The notes beneath the pieces are model-generated. The model worked only from the letters and a program-made list of their open reading frames with translations, was not told the DNA's origin and made no database searches. Positions 1 through 8,443 of a stretch of DNA of 64,000 nt are shown here, in pieces. Origin of the DNA: Betaproteobacteria bacterium RIFCSPLOWO2_12_FULL_62_58 (GTDB lineage: Bacteria > Pseudomonadota > Gammaproteobacteria > Burkholderiales > SG8-41); contig MERI01000058.1 in the NCBI GenBank assembly GCA_001772005.1, positions 1-64,000 of the forward strand, read 5' to 3'. The translations under genes were made by a program, and so were the position numbers. The first letter of the stretch is position 1; every line of letters begins with the position of its first letter.

Positions 1-196
1 CCGGGTCATCCCGCACGAGCTGCTGGACAAGAACATCCCCGAGTACCTGCGCCACCGCATCGCCATGCAGGACCAGAACCTGCTCGGCGTGCGCACGGCT
101 CTCGGCGACCAGGTGATGGCGATGGTGCCGGAGATGGAGCGCGACGTCACGGGGCTGCCGATGATCGAGAAGCTGGCCGCCGGCATGTTCGCCTAG
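1..196 (+). CDS. ArsA/GET3-family ATPase, C-terminal end (partial)
   Basis: This is the last 65 codons of a gene that begins before the window; the reading frame starts at base 2. The end of the protein (RHRIAMQDQNLLGVRTAL, then GLPMIEKLAAGMFA) aligns with the C-terminus of the full ArsA-type ATPase that follows (KNRVAMQQEHMQTIWREF, then GVPMLQRLCDAIYA), so the two are tandem paralogues. ArsA/GET3 proteins are P-loop ATPases that power arsenite export or deliver tail-anchored proteins; no ArsB or ArsD is visible here, so the substrate is open. The stop codon TAG is the first part of a copy of repeat A, so the element abuts or created the stop. Family assignment rests on the paralogue and is fairly sure. 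Confidence 0.75.
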   Translation, partial: RVIPHELLDKNIPEYLRHRIAMQDQNLLGVRTALGDQVMAMVPEMERDVTGLPMIEKLAAGMFA

Positions 197-393
197 GAGT
201 TTGTCGGACTTGGTCTCGACAAACTCCTAATGCAAAACCGGCGCCAGAGAAACGCAAGAAAAGGATCACAAATATGCGAATTCACTCTTGCTTTTCTTCA
301 CATTCGAACGATTCGTGTAGTTTTACTTCCGAATTGTCAGCCGGTTTTGCTTTTAGCAGCCTGTACGGACTGTTAAGTCCAACAGGCCGCTAG
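193..393. repeat. Repeat A, copy 1 (about 200 bp, CTAG-bounded)
   Basis: It begins CTAGGAGTTTGTCGG and ends CAGGCCGCTAG. Each end is a hairpin, and just inside them lies the inverted pair GCAAAACCGGC / GCCGGTTTTGC. The middle is more diverged and richer in A and T than in other copies. It lies between the two ArsA genes and supplies the TAG stop of the first. There is no open reading frame in it. Its hairpins may end transcription from the first arsA gene. Confidence 0.85.
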
Positions 394-405
394 CGGAGGC
401 TCGCC

Positions 406-1452
406 ATGGCAGAGATCACGATGCCGATGGGCCGGCACCTCAGTGAGCACCCCGCGCTGAAGTACCTCTTCTTCGGCGGCAAGGGCGGCGTGGGCAAGAC
501 CGTCTTCGCCGCCGCCGTCGCCATCGGGCTCGCGCGGCAGGGACGCCGCACGCTGCTCGCGTCGACGAATCCCGTCCACAGCCTGACGAGCCTGCTCGGC
601 CAGGACGTGCTCGGCAAGCACGTCCCAATCGAGGGCGTGTCGAACCTCTGGGCCTACGAGATCGAGACCAAGGAGACCATCGAGCGCAGCAAGGTGCAGA
701 TCCGGGAGAAGATCCGGTGGTTCCTCAAGTTCGCCGATATCACCACCAAGGCCGACGACTTCGTCGAATCGGCGACGATGAACCCCGCGTTCGAGGAGTC
801 GGCGATGTTCGAGAACATGATCGATCTCATGTTCAAGAACGAGTACGACGTCTACGTGTTCGACACCGCGCCCACCGCCAACGCGCGGCGCCTGCTCGGC
901 ATGTCGAAGGTCTACGCGCTGTGGGTCAACAAGATGATGAAGAGCCGCGAGGAGGCGCGCACGCTCCGGGAGATGCTCTCCTTCACGAAGAAGAAGGAGG
1001 CGGACCCGCTGATGGAGTACCTCGTCTCGTTCCGCGACCGGATGGAGCATGCGCGCGTGCTCCTCACGGACCCCGCGCTCACGGCGTTCTACTTCGTGAC
1101 GCTGGCCGAGGCGCTGCCCATCGCGGTAGTCATGCGCTTCATCCAGTGGTTCAAGGACTTCGGCATCCCGGTGGGCGGCGTGCTCGTCAATATGGTCATC
1201 GACCGTGCATCGGTCGGTCCGGATGCCGCCGAGTTCGTGAAGAACCGCGTGGCGATGCAGCAGGAGCACATGCAGACGATCTGGCGGGAGTTTGACGGAG
1301 CCGTCCGCGCCGTGGTGCCGCTCTTCGAGACCGAGGTCCGCGGCGTGCCGATGCTCCAGCGCCTGTGCGACGCCATCTACGCGGCCGACGGCGTGAAGCC
1401 CGTGCCCGGTCACGGCGCCGGCCGGCCGCAGGAAGTCGCAGCGCGAACGTGA
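406..1452 (+). CDS. ArsA/GET3-family ATPase
   Basis: A 348-residue cytoplasmic P-loop ATPase. The deviant Walker A motif GGKGGVGKT lies near residues 23-31, followed by the substrate-linked STNPVHSL segment and the switch motif FDTAPTANARRLL near residue 150. The length fits a single-domain (half-size) ArsA, which acts as a homodimer or, with a tandem gene as here, possibly a heterodimer with the upstream paralogue. The family either energises arsenite export or targets tail-anchored membrane proteins; with no arsenic genes nearby, the second or another role is as likely. The ATG has a GGAGG ribosome site 6 bases upstream. Repeat A separates the gene from its upstream partner, so co-transcription is uncertain. 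Confidence 0.88.
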   Translation: MAEITMPMGRHLSEHPALKYLFFGGKGGVGKTVFAAAVAIGLARQGRRTLLASTNPVHSLTSLLGQDVLGKHVPIEGVSNLWAYEIETKETIERSKVQIREKIRWFLKFADITTKADDFVESATMNPAFEESAMFENMIDLMFKNEYDVYVFDTAPTANARRLLGMSKVYALWVNKMMKSREEARTLREMLSFTKKKEADPLMEYLVSFRDRMEHARVLLTDPALTAFYFVTLAEALPIAVVMRFIQWFKDFGIPVGGVLVNMVIDRASVGPDAAEFVKNRVAMQQEHMQTIWREFDGAVRAVVPLFETEVRGVPMLQRLCDAIYAADGVKPVPGHGAGRPQEVAART

Positions 1453-1504
1453 TCACTGCGGGCGCAGCGACGAGCCGGCACGCTTGGCCCCCGATTGCCT
1501 AGCG

Positions 1505-1625
1505 CCGCGGCGCGGACCGCGTCGCCACCAACCTCGACGACTACCACCGTGTGCGCGCCGGCTTCACGTGGGCCACCGCGCGCGCGGCGCGATCATCTCG
1601 CGCTCCGCTGGCTCGGCCGAGCGGT
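1505..1625 (+). pseudogene. Acyl-CoA/acetyl-CoA synthetase N-terminal fossil
   Basis: In one frame a short stretch reads NLDDYHRVRAGFTW followed by ATARAA. This looks like the first residues of AMP-forming acyl-CoA synthetases, which often begin with a NL-DY-x-RA-x-F-x-W segment. No start codon, continuation or catalytic motif remains. The rest of the spacer from 1453 to 1953 holds nothing else that I recognise. This is a weak call based on one short match. Confidence 0.25.
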
Positions 1626-1953
1626 GAGTGAAGAACGAGTTTTTCAACCAATCAGGCCGGAAGCCGTTGTTATGCTGGCTGGTCGGAGTGTCGAGCACAC
1701 ACAAGGCGGGCAGCTCAACAGCTCAACGACAAACATGGTGCCTCCATTTCGTTACCGACGGATTGGAGCGGGAGGATGAGTCAGAAACGCGAATTGCACT
1801 CCCGGTCACCGCCGCCCGCGCGACGGCAGTGCGCGGCAACCGCCCACCGCCTTCACCATGGAAACCGTGGCTGTCGAATATGCGCAATGCCCGTCCACGT
1901 GCCGGTCAGCGCGCACCGGCGTCGGCCGGATTCAGTGCCGGCGCCGGATTACG

Positions 1954-2466
1954 TCAGGCGATCTTGATCGTATGCCGCTTGGATTTCTCGACCTTTGGCA
2001 GAGTCAGTTCGAGCATGCCGTCTTTCAACTGCGCGCTCGCCTTCGATGCATCTACCGCGCACGGCAGCGTGACGGTGCGGCTGAATTCGCCGCTGCCGAT
2101 TTCGCAGCGGTAATATTCAGCTTTCTCCTCTTTTGCCTCGCGGATGACCTTGCCCTTGATGGTGGCCGATGTGTCGTTCACCGAGACTTCGAGATCTTTC
2201 TTATCGACGCCCGGGACCTCGGCGCGTATGATGACATTCTCCTCGCCATCGAATACGTCCACGCGCGGCATCCTCATTTCGAACGGTTCGGCGAACTCGC
2301 TCAGAAGCGGCGACTCCCACCCCAACGGGCGCAGCCATCCGCGCGGGAAAATCCGCTCGAACAACCGGTCCACCTCATCGAATGGGCTTAACATCCTTCT
2401 TGGTGCGGCCTTCTCTATCTCCGTGCCTTTCCTTACCGTTACGTCCTGTCTGGTTTCGGTTGCCAT
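1954..2466 (-). CDS. Hsp20 small heat-shock protein (copy 1)
   Basis: A 170-residue small heat-shock protein, an ATP-independent holdase that keeps unfolding proteins soluble for DnaK/DnaJ. The N-terminal arm (about residues 1-55) is followed by an alpha-crystallin domain (PRVDVFDGEENVIIRAEVPG to GMLELTLPK); the latter is the usual closing motif. The ATG was chosen over the longer upstream frame because GGAAGGAG lies just before it and homology begins there. An FNR-type promoter sits immediately upstream. It is one of three Hsp20 genes in the window, and the three differ clearly in sequence, so they are not recent duplicates. The gene ends close to the acyl-CoA synthetase fossil. Confidence 0.95.
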   Translation of the reverse strand: MATETRQDVTVRKGTEIEKAAPRRMLSPFDEVDRLFERIFPRGWLRPLGWESPLLSEFAEPFEMRMPRVDVFDGEENVIIRAEVPGVDKKDLEVSVNDTSATIKGKVIREAKEEKAEYYRCEIGSGEFSRTVTLPCAVDASKASAQLKDGMLELTLPKVEKSKRHTIKIA

Positions 2467-2514
2467 TTCAGTTCTCCTTCCGGTTGATGCGTCAGTGTCA
2501 CTGACCAATGTAGA

Positions 2515-2556
2515 ATTGTGCGCACGCGCGGAAATCCCCGTATTGATGTAAATCAA
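2515..2556 (-). promoter_or_regulatory. FNR-type promoter of hsp20 copy 1
   Basis: A perfect FNR palindrome, TTGATGTAAATCAA (2543-2556), is followed on the minus strand after 22 bp by CACAAT, a plausible -10. This is class II spacing. The predicted start lies about 40 bp before the hsp20 ATG. Confidence 0.75.
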
Positions 2557-2603
2557 GCTGGCGCGACGCTGGCGTGTAGATTCGGCGACCCGCGAAGAAA
2601 GTG

Positions 2604-2825
2604 CCGGCACAGCAAGCAGTTGCTGCTGTATCTCACGTTCCGCCATTTCGACGGGGCGGCGTTCATCATGGCGGGGCTGCCGTTCGCGCTGGTGGGCAGC
2701 TCCTGGTACGTGTACCTGCCCGGACACAACCGTCGGTGGCGAGTGCGGTGGGCTTCGTCGCACTGGACGGCCTCGCCGCCGAGTTCGGGGTGGTGATGCT
2801 ACTTTTTTTGGGCGACGTAGAATGA
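2604..2825 (+). pseudogene. CusA/CzcA-type RND transporter fragment, frameshifted
   Basis: One frame reads QLLLYLTFRHFDGA and then MAGLPFALVGSSWYVYLPGHN. After a one-base shift the next frame reads SVASAVGFVALDGLAAEFG and VVMLLFL, then a stop. Together these match the well-conserved C-terminal membrane segments of heavy-metal RND pumps (…LPFALVGG…LLGYNLSVA…GFIALAGVAAE…GVVML…). Only about 70 of more than 1,000 residues remain, with one frameshift and a stop, so the gene is dead. It lies between the hsp20 promoter and the next gene. Confidence 0.7.
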
Positions 2826-2846
2826 GCGCCAACGGGATGCTTCTAC

Positions 2847-3746
2847 GTGAACGCTTCAGTCATTGACGTCCGGGAAAATCAAGCGATCGCCGATAAGTTG
2901 CGCGAGGCGGCTGCTCTGCTCGAAGCCCAGGGCGCGAACCCGTTTCGAGCCGGCGCCTATCGAAAAGCGGCGGATACAATCGCCCGCCTGACGCGGCCGG
3001 TTCGCGAGACGTTCGACGCCGAGGGTGCCACGGGACTCGATGCACTGCCTCACATCGGCAAGGGCATCGCCACAGCAATCGCCGAAATCCTCATTACCGG
3101 TCGCTGGAACCAGCTCGAACGGTTGCGTGGGACGCTGGACCCGGTGAAGCTATTTCAGAGCGTGCCAGGCATCGGGCCACAGCTCGCCCAGCGCATACAT
3201 GAAGCATTGCACGTCGACACACTGGAGGCGCTCGAAGCAGCAGCGCACGATGGGCGCCTCGAAAGCGTGCCGGGTGTGGGAGGACGGCGCGCGGCGGCAT
3301 GGCGCGCGACGCTTGCCAATATGCTCAAGCGGGTACGTCCGAGAGATCAAGCTCCGCTGCCGGCGGTGGCAAGCCAACCCTCGGTCGCAACGTTACTCGA
3401 GGTGGACCGCGAGTATCGCCGGAAAGCTGAGGCCGGCAGCCTGCCGACCATCGCACCCAAGCGCTTCAATCCCGAAGGCAAGGCATGGCTTCCAGTGCTG
3501 CACACGCGCCGCGGCACGTGGCATTTCACAGCCCTATATTCCAACACCGCCACCGCGCATAAGCTCAAACGTACGCGCGATTGGATCGTCGTGTACTTTT
3601 ACGATGACGACCACGTCGAGGGACAGCATACGGTTGTCAGTGAGACACGCGGCCCACTGGTCGGGCGACGCGTGGTGCGCGGACGCGAGGCAGAATGCCG
3701 GGAGCTTTACGCGCAGGAAGGAACGCGCCGCGACGCGCCGGCGTAG
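2847..3746 (+). CDS. Helix-hairpin-helix (PolX N-terminal-like) DNA-binding protein
   Basis: A 299-residue protein. Residues 10-165 resemble the 8-kDa-like and HhH region of family X DNA polymerases: ANPFRAGAYRKAADTI, then three HhH turns (LPHIGKGIATAI, VPGIGPQLAQRI, VPGVGGRRAAAW). There is no polymerase palm and no PHP nuclease domain. The C-terminal third (RGTWHFTALYSNTATAHKL to RGREAECRELY) forms a separate beta-rich region often found with this N-terminus. A role in DNA binding or repair is likely but untested. The start is a GTG with a weak ribosome site. It lies directly after the dead RND fragment, and no FNR box precedes it. Confidence 0.8.
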   Translation: MNASVIDVRENQAIADKLREAAALLEAQGANPFRAGAYRKAADTIARLTRPVRETFDAEGATGLDALPHIGKGIATAIAEILITGRWNQLERLRGTLDPVKLFQSVPGIGPQLAQRIHEALHVDTLEALEAAAHDGRLESVPGVGGRRAAAWRATLANMLKRVRPRDQAPLPAVASQPSVATLLEVDREYRRKAEAGSLPTIAPKRFNPEGKAWLPVLHTRRGTWHFTALYSNTATAHKLKRTRDWIVVYFYDDDHVEGQHTVVSETRGPLVGRRVVRGREAECRELYAQEGTRRDAPA

Positions 3747-4015
3747 AAGCACCCGCCCTCGGTGCCCATTATCGATCCGGCTCGGCCACGAGCTCAGTGC
3801 CCGGACCGAAGCAGCGCCACGACGCACGGCAGGCGCGCCCTTCGGTCAGATAGCGAGCGCAGCGACCAACTCGAGAACAGAAACCGTGTCAGGATTAAGT
3901 TGCCACTTCACCAATTGTTCAGAACCATCCCGGCAGACTGAACAATATTCGAATTCCCGTACTTACCAAGGAACGGTGATCACGAAGTGACCGGGCCGGT
4001 TCACCCGCTTTACCT

Positions 4016-5044
4016 TTACCAATGACGCACGTACGACTCGGCCAGTTCAAGATAGTCATTTGCGCGCCGGCACCACTTGTCCGTGTCCCGCACCTCATGA
4101 TCCGCGATGTGCCAGATGGCGATCCTGGCGCGCAGGCAGGCGCGGAACGCCTTGTAGAACCAGATCAGCTTGTCGGGGACAGTATCGCCCGTGGCTTCCA
4201 GATACTGACGCAAAACCTGATCACCGACAGGGGCGCCACCCAGGCGTTCGCACTCCATGGCCAGGTATGCGAATTCGTCGACAGGATCGAGCAGGCGGAA
4301 TTCGCGCTTGAACTCCAGGCAATCGATGATCTTGGGCTCGGCGGTCAGGCAAATGTGTTCGGGCCTGAGGTCGCCGTGTGCGTCGACGATTTTTCCATCG
4401 CGGGCTCGTCGTTCAAGCAGATCGGCGTTCGCGCTCAGAAAGCGCCGCTGCGCCTGGGTGAGACGGTCGATCTGCGGCGTGGACAATTCGTAATCCGGTT
4501 TGCTTAGCTCCGCGTGGTTAGCGCGAATCTCACTCTCAAAACGCCCTCGGTATTCGGCTTCGCTCACAGCGACCGGAGCCGAGCGCTGATAGAACTCGCT
4601 AAGCAGATGGCTGAGCCTCCGCACGTCTTCGGCGCCGACCGTTCTGCCGCGTATCGCCGCATCCAGCATGCGGTGCGCGGGCAAGCGGCGCATCTTGACC
4701 AGCCAATCCACGATGCTTCCATCTCCACCCAGCTGGAGATTCCGATCAGCGCTCATGATGAGCGGCACGACGCCGTAATAAACATCACCGGCTAACCGCC
4801 GGTTTAGCTGCACCTCGCGTTCACAGTTCTGGCGCCGGGCCTCAATGGTGCTGAAGTCCAGGAACTCGTAGCGCACCGGTTTTTTCAATTTATAGACCAG
4901 TTCATCGGTCAAGAAGACCCATGACATGTGGGTCTCAATGACCTCAATTCCCGCGGGTCTGGCCGGATAGGCGCCGGGGCTTCGGAGAAACGCTACCTTC
5001 TCGTCGATAGACGCGTCGAGGCGGGATATGGATGTGTTCGGCAT
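4016..5044 (-). CDS. Aminoglycoside-phosphotransferase-like kinase (COG2187 type)
   Basis: A 342-residue protein with the APH/protein-kinase-like fold. The N-terminal lobe has VFLTDELVYKLKKPV, typical of COG2187 proteins. The catalytic loop is DAHGDLRPEHICL and the metal-binding segment is IIDCLEF. Many COG2187 proteins also carry a C-terminal P-loop ATPase domain; this one stops after the kinase domain. The substrate is unknown, and resistance to aminoglycosides should not be assumed. The ATG has no clear ribosome site, and repeat B begins six bases upstream, so the original promoter may have been displaced. The 269-bp spacer before its stop (3747-4015) shows nothing I recognise. Confidence 0.8.
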   Translation of the reverse strand: MPNTSISRLDASIDEKVAFLRSPGAYPARPAGIEVIETHMSWVFLTDELVYKLKKPVRYEFLDFSTIEARRQNCEREVQLNRRLAGDVYYGVVPLIMSADRNLQLGGDGSIVDWLVKMRRLPAHRMLDAAIRGRTVGAEDVRRLSHLLSEFYQRSAPVAVSEAEYRGRFESEIRANHAELSKPDYELSTPQIDRLTQAQRRFLSANADLLERRARDGKIVDAHGDLRPEHICLTAEPKIIDCLEFKREFRLLDPVDEFAYLAMECERLGGAPVGDQVLRQYLEATGDTVPDKLIWFYKAFRACLRARIAIWHIADHEVRDTDKWCRRANDYLELAESYVRHW

Positions 5045-5049
5045 GGTGG

Positions 5050-5170
5050 ATCTATCGAGCTTTACGTGACTTCGTTAGGTCGCTCGATCCCTCACCCCCA
5101 ACCCCTCTCCCGAGGGGCGAGGGGAGCGTCGAGCGAGTCCGGATTTGTCATCCGGTTTCGAAATGATCGA
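5050..5170. repeat. Repeat B, copy 1
   Basis: About 120 bp, nearly identical to 55693-55815. It contains CTTTACGTGACTTCGTTAGG, a C-rich run (CCTCACCCCCAACCCC), the hairpin-forming CCCGAGGGGCGAGGGG and the end TCCGGATTTGTCATCCGG. It is non-coding and is probably a REP-like extragenic element. Confidence 0.8.
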
Positions 5171-5241
5171 TACTTTGCGGCGGGACGCTCCGATCCGTCA
5201 ACGACGTTCGCTGAAACGGTGGTCTCGTTTACTCGCGTCGG

Positions 5242-8100
5242 TCAACCTGGTTCTATGCCACTCATCTCCGCGTCGGGTTCCCCGCAATGGCGCAGTATTG
5301 CGGCTCGCGCGCCGTCGCGCAGATTGATCGCTGCGGCAAAGATATCCGGTATATCCAGCGGCGGCAGAATGGGGTCGGCAATGGTGACCAACAACGCGCC
5401 ACGGCGCGGGAACCATTGGCCGGCGCGAAGCAGCGAGCGGCTGCCGCGGATGGCCACCGGAACGACAGGCACGCGGGCCCGCGCGGCAGCCGCAAACGCG
5501 CCGAGGTGGAAGGGCAGGAGTCCCGGAATCCGCGTGAAGGTGCCTTCGGGAAAGAAGACGAGCGGGCGTCCTTTCGCCGCCGCGCCGGCCATGCGCGTCG
5601 CGTCTTCGGCGCTCTGCTGCGTGGCAAACCGCTCCACGAATTCCGCACCCAGGCGCCGCAGGTAAACGCCGGCAACCCACTGTTCCCGGAGCTCCCGCTT
5701 CGCAACAAAACTGTAAGGCGCAGGCAGGGCGGCGACCAGGATCATGCCATCCAGGTAGCTCGCATGATTTGCGACGAGGACGCTGGAGGTGTCCCGCGGC
5801 AGGTTTTCCAGACCGCGCACCACGAGCGGCGTTCCGGAGAGCTTGAGGAACAGTCGTGCGGCAGCGTGTCCGATGGCCCAAGCCCACGCCGGGCGGGGCG
5901 TTGCGGCGGTCAGCAGCCAGGTGAGCGGCGCGACCAGCCAGAACACGGTCCAGACGTAGACGGCGTACAGAATCCCCGCGCCGACTATCCCCCAGCGACG
6001 AGCTTGCGGCAGCGCCGCGCGCACGATAAGCCGCGCCACCTGCCACCACGCCGCGCGTGGGCTGGCGCCGGCCAGCCCTGCTTCGTAAAGCTCACGGCTG
6101 GAGGAGCGGCGGATCTTGCCGCTCGAGGTCTTGAGTACAGTGTGCGGCGATGCCAACACGACCTCGTCCGGCGGCTCGCCGAGCACATCCAGCACCACAT
6201 TGGAGACGGCGCCGCGCAGCGCTTCCCGAGCCGCCACATTAATTTCGCGCGTCTCCGCCAGCACCACCAGACGCTCGGTGCCGGACTGTGGGTCCGGGCT
6301 GCCGAAGACCGCGACACACCCCTTGCGCACACCGGGCAGTTGCCCCACCGCTTCTTCCAGCTCGTGGGGATAAATGTTGCGCCCGCCGCGAATAATGATG
6401 TCCTTGACCCGGCCGGTGACGTAGATGTCGCCCTCCGCCATGTAGGCCCGATCGCCGGTGTCCAGCCACTCGCCGTGGAACAGGCGCCGGGTCTGCTCTG
6501 GATTGCGGTAATAACCGCTGGTGGCGGAAGGCCCCTTGAATTCCAGCTTCCCTTCGACACGCTCGCCCACTTCCAGTCCCGTTTCGTCCACGATGCGCAC
6601 CTGATGTCCCGAGAGGGGCCGTCCGCATGCCACGAAGCGCAGCGGATTCGCATCGTCCGGCGCGGCGGACAAGGCTTTGCGCTGGAGCTCGAACGGCTCG
6701 CGGCGGATACGGTCGATCACCGCGCCGCGACCCACCGGCGGAAACAACAAACCCACTGAAGACTCGGCCAATCCGTAGACCGGCGTAACCGCTTCGGGCC
6801 GCAAGCCGTACCGGGCAAAGTGCTCCCGAAAGCGAACGATGGTGTCCGGGCTCACTGCCTCGGCTCCGTTGAATGCAATCCGCCACGAACTCAAGTCAAG
6901 CCCCGCGAGCTGGGCGTCGTCGATGCGTCTCAGGCAAAGCTCGTAGGCGAAATTGGGTCCCGCCGAAAGGGTGCCGCGGTAGCGGTGAATTGCCCACAGC
7001 CATCGCTCCGGCCGGGCGAGGAAAGCGAGCGGCGACATGACGACCAGGGGCAGGCCGACGTACATGCTGCCCAGCCATGCACCGATCAAACCCATGTCAT
7101 GGTACAGCGGCAGCCAGCTTACGAACACGTCTTGCGAGCTCACCTGCACGGCACGCGCCATCGCGCGGATGTTGGCGAGCAAATTGGCATGGGTGAGGAC
7201 AACGCCTTTGGGATTGCCGGTGCTGCCGGAGGTGTATTGTATGAAAGCGACATCCTCGGCTTCAGCCTGGACGGGTGCGGGTTCACCACGCTTCTTCATC
7301 AGCTCCGCGCCCGTCACCACCCGGCGCAGTCCGGGAACATGGGCTTCCAGCAGACGCGCCACCCCCATGGCTTCGGGAACCGTGACCAGGATCGCTGCTT
7401 GCGCGTTGGCGAGTATGCCGCCGTGGCGGCGCACGTGCTCCTCGATCTGCGACAGCCGCACCGGCGGATAGATCGGCACCGGGATGCCGCCGGCGAGGAG
7501 AATGCCGAGATAGACGTAGAAATACTCCGGGGAGGTGGGCAGCATGATCGCCACTGTCTGCCTCGCCTCCAGGCCCTCGCTCTGGAGTCCGGCGGCCACC
7601 GCCAACGCACCCGCCTTCAGCCTGGCGTAGCTGATCTGCTCTTCGCCTCCATCCGCCAAGTAGACGATCTGCACGCGGTCCGCGTGCTCGCGCACGTGCC
7701 AGTCGAGCACTTCGAGCAAGGTGGCGGCATCCGTTGGCTCCGCTTCTGCGCCCTTCGACGGACGCATGGGCGCAGCGCGCGTTGTGGCCGGCGGCAGGGC
7801 TCCAGCCCGCGTGCTCGCCGAGCGCAGCGCAGTCAGCAAGTCGCGAGGCGTCTCCGCGAGTTGCAGCGTGTTTTCCGGCAACGTGACGCCGAAGCCCCGC
7901 TCGATCCTGAGCAGGAGTTCGACACGCGCGAGACTGTCCAGCCCGAGATCGCGGTCGAGCGTCGCATCCAGGCTGATCACGGCGGGCGCCTGCGCGCCGG
8001 AACGTACTTCGATAACGACCGCGCGCACGATATCAAGCAGGACGTCGACGCGAGACGTTGGATCAAGGGCCCGTTTGGGCGCGTCCGTCACCTCATTCAT
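5242..8100 (-). CDS. ACP / acyl-AMP ligase / PlsC acyltransferase fusion
   Basis: A 952-residue protein with three parts. Residues 15-95 form an acyl carrier protein domain, with DLGLDSLARVELLL around the phosphopantetheine serine. Residues 125-690 form a fatty-acyl-AMP ligase-type adenylation domain, with YTSGSTGNPKGV near 290, then DTGDRAYMAEGDIYVTGR and IRGGRNIYPHELEE. Residues 690-740 look membrane-embedded. Residues 745-930 form a PlsC/LPLAT acyltransferase with NHASYLDG (the HX4D motif) and FFPEGTFTR. One chain could therefore activate a fatty acid, hold it as a thioester and transfer it to a lysophospholipid or another acceptor. This resembles the logic of the Aas enzyme (acyl-ACP synthetase plus acyltransferase) but with its own ACP. 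The product is inferred from the domains. No FNR box lies directly upstream. Confidence 0.88.
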   Translation of the reverse strand: MNEVTDAPKRALDPTSRVDVLLDIVRAVVIEVRSGAQAPAVISLDATLDRDLGLDSLARVELLLRIERGFGVTLPENTLQLAETPRDLLTALRSASTRAGALPPATTRAAPMRPSKGAEAEPTDAATLLEVLDWHVREHADRVQIVYLADGGEEQISYARLKAGALAVAAGLQSEGLEARQTVAIMLPTSPEYFYVYLGILLAGGIPVPIYPPVRLSQIEEHVRRHGGILANAQAAILVTVPEAMGVARLLEAHVPGLRRVVTGAELMKKRGEPAPVQAEAEDVAFIQYTSGSTGNPKGVVLTHANLLANIRAMARAVQVSSQDVFVSWLPLYHDMGLIGAWLGSMYVGLPLVVMSPLAFLARPERWLWAIHRYRGTLSAGPNFAYELCLRRIDDAQLAGLDLSSWRIAFNGAEAVSPDTIVRFREHFARYGLRPEAVTPVYGLAESSVGLLFPPVGRGAVIDRIRREPFELQRKALSAAPDDANPLRFVACGRPLSGHQVRIVDETGLEVGERVEGKLEFKGPSATSGYYRNPEQTRRLFHGEWLDTGDRAYMAEGDIYVTGRVKDIIIRGGRNIYPHELEEAVGQLPGVRKGCVAVFGSPDPQSGTERLVVLAETREINVAAREALRGAVSNVVLDVLGEPPDEVVLASPHTVLKTSSGKIRRSSSRELYEAGLAGASPRAAWWQVARLIVRAALPQARRWGIVGAGILYAVYVWTVFWLVAPLTWLLTAATPRPAWAWAIGHAAARLFLKLSGTPLVVRGLENLPRDTSSVLVANHASYLDGMILVAALPAPYSFVAKRELREQWVAGVYLRRLGAEFVERFATQQSAEDATRMAGAAAKGRPLVFFPEGTFTRIPGLLPFHLGAFAAAARARVPVVPVAIRGSRSLLRAGQWFPRRGALLVTIADPILPPLDIPDIFAAAINLRDGARAAILRHCGEPDAEMSGIEPG

Positions 8101-8120
8101 GGCGCAGCCAACCCCGAAAA

Positions 8121-8201
8121 TCAGCTCTTGCCGCTGCCCCGCGCCACACCGGCCATGCCGAGCTCTTCGAAGAAGCGCGCAAAGCGCACGGCGGTTGGCA
8201 T
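8121..8201 (-). pseudogene. ppsA 5-prime fossil or 26-residue small ORF
   Basis: An ATG opens a 26-residue frame containing RFARFFEELGMAGVARGSGK. The start of PEP synthase in this window reads RFVRFFEEIGMADLALVGGK after the same MxT start, so this is clearly a copy of the ppsA 5-prime end. Homology stops after about 26 codons at a TGA, 20 bases before the ligase ATG. It may be a remnant, or it may still be translated as a leader peptide ahead of the ligase gene. Its promoter side is replaced by repeat A. Confidence 0.6.
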
Positions 8202-8243
8202 TGTTTCGACTTCTTCGTGGCGGCGCGGACGGGCAGCAAGCCG

Positions 8244-8443
8244 CTAGCAGCCTGTCGGACTTAACAGCCCGTACACGCTGCTAACAGCAAAACCGGCTGG
8301 CAATTCATAATAAACCCAGCCGAAGCGGTCGAATTTGAGGAAAAGCGCGGGTGAATTCGCATATCGGTCATCCTCTTCTGCAATTCTCCTGGGGCCGGTT
8401 TTGCATTAGGAGTTTGTCGGGGCTGAGTCCGACAAACTCCTAG
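8244..8443. repeat. Repeat A, copy 2 (200 bp)
   Basis: A full-length copy from CTAGCAGCCTGTCGGAC to GACAAACTCCTAG. It has a hairpin at each end and the inner inverted pair GCAAAACCGGC / GCCGGTTTTGC. Its right end supplies the TAG stop of the FBPase gene (minus strand). Confidence 0.92.

Noticed and set aside
406-1452. arsA pair as an arsenic-resistance operon
   Set aside because: No ArsB, ArsD, ArsR or ArsC is visible; the family also has other roles.
4016-5044. APH-like gene as an aminoglycoside-resistance gene
   Set aside because: The sequence follows the COG2187 group, which is not known for resistance.
6820-8247. A 475-residue plus-strand ORF
   Set aside because: Antisense to the ACP/ligase/PlsC gene; composition is that of a shadow frame.
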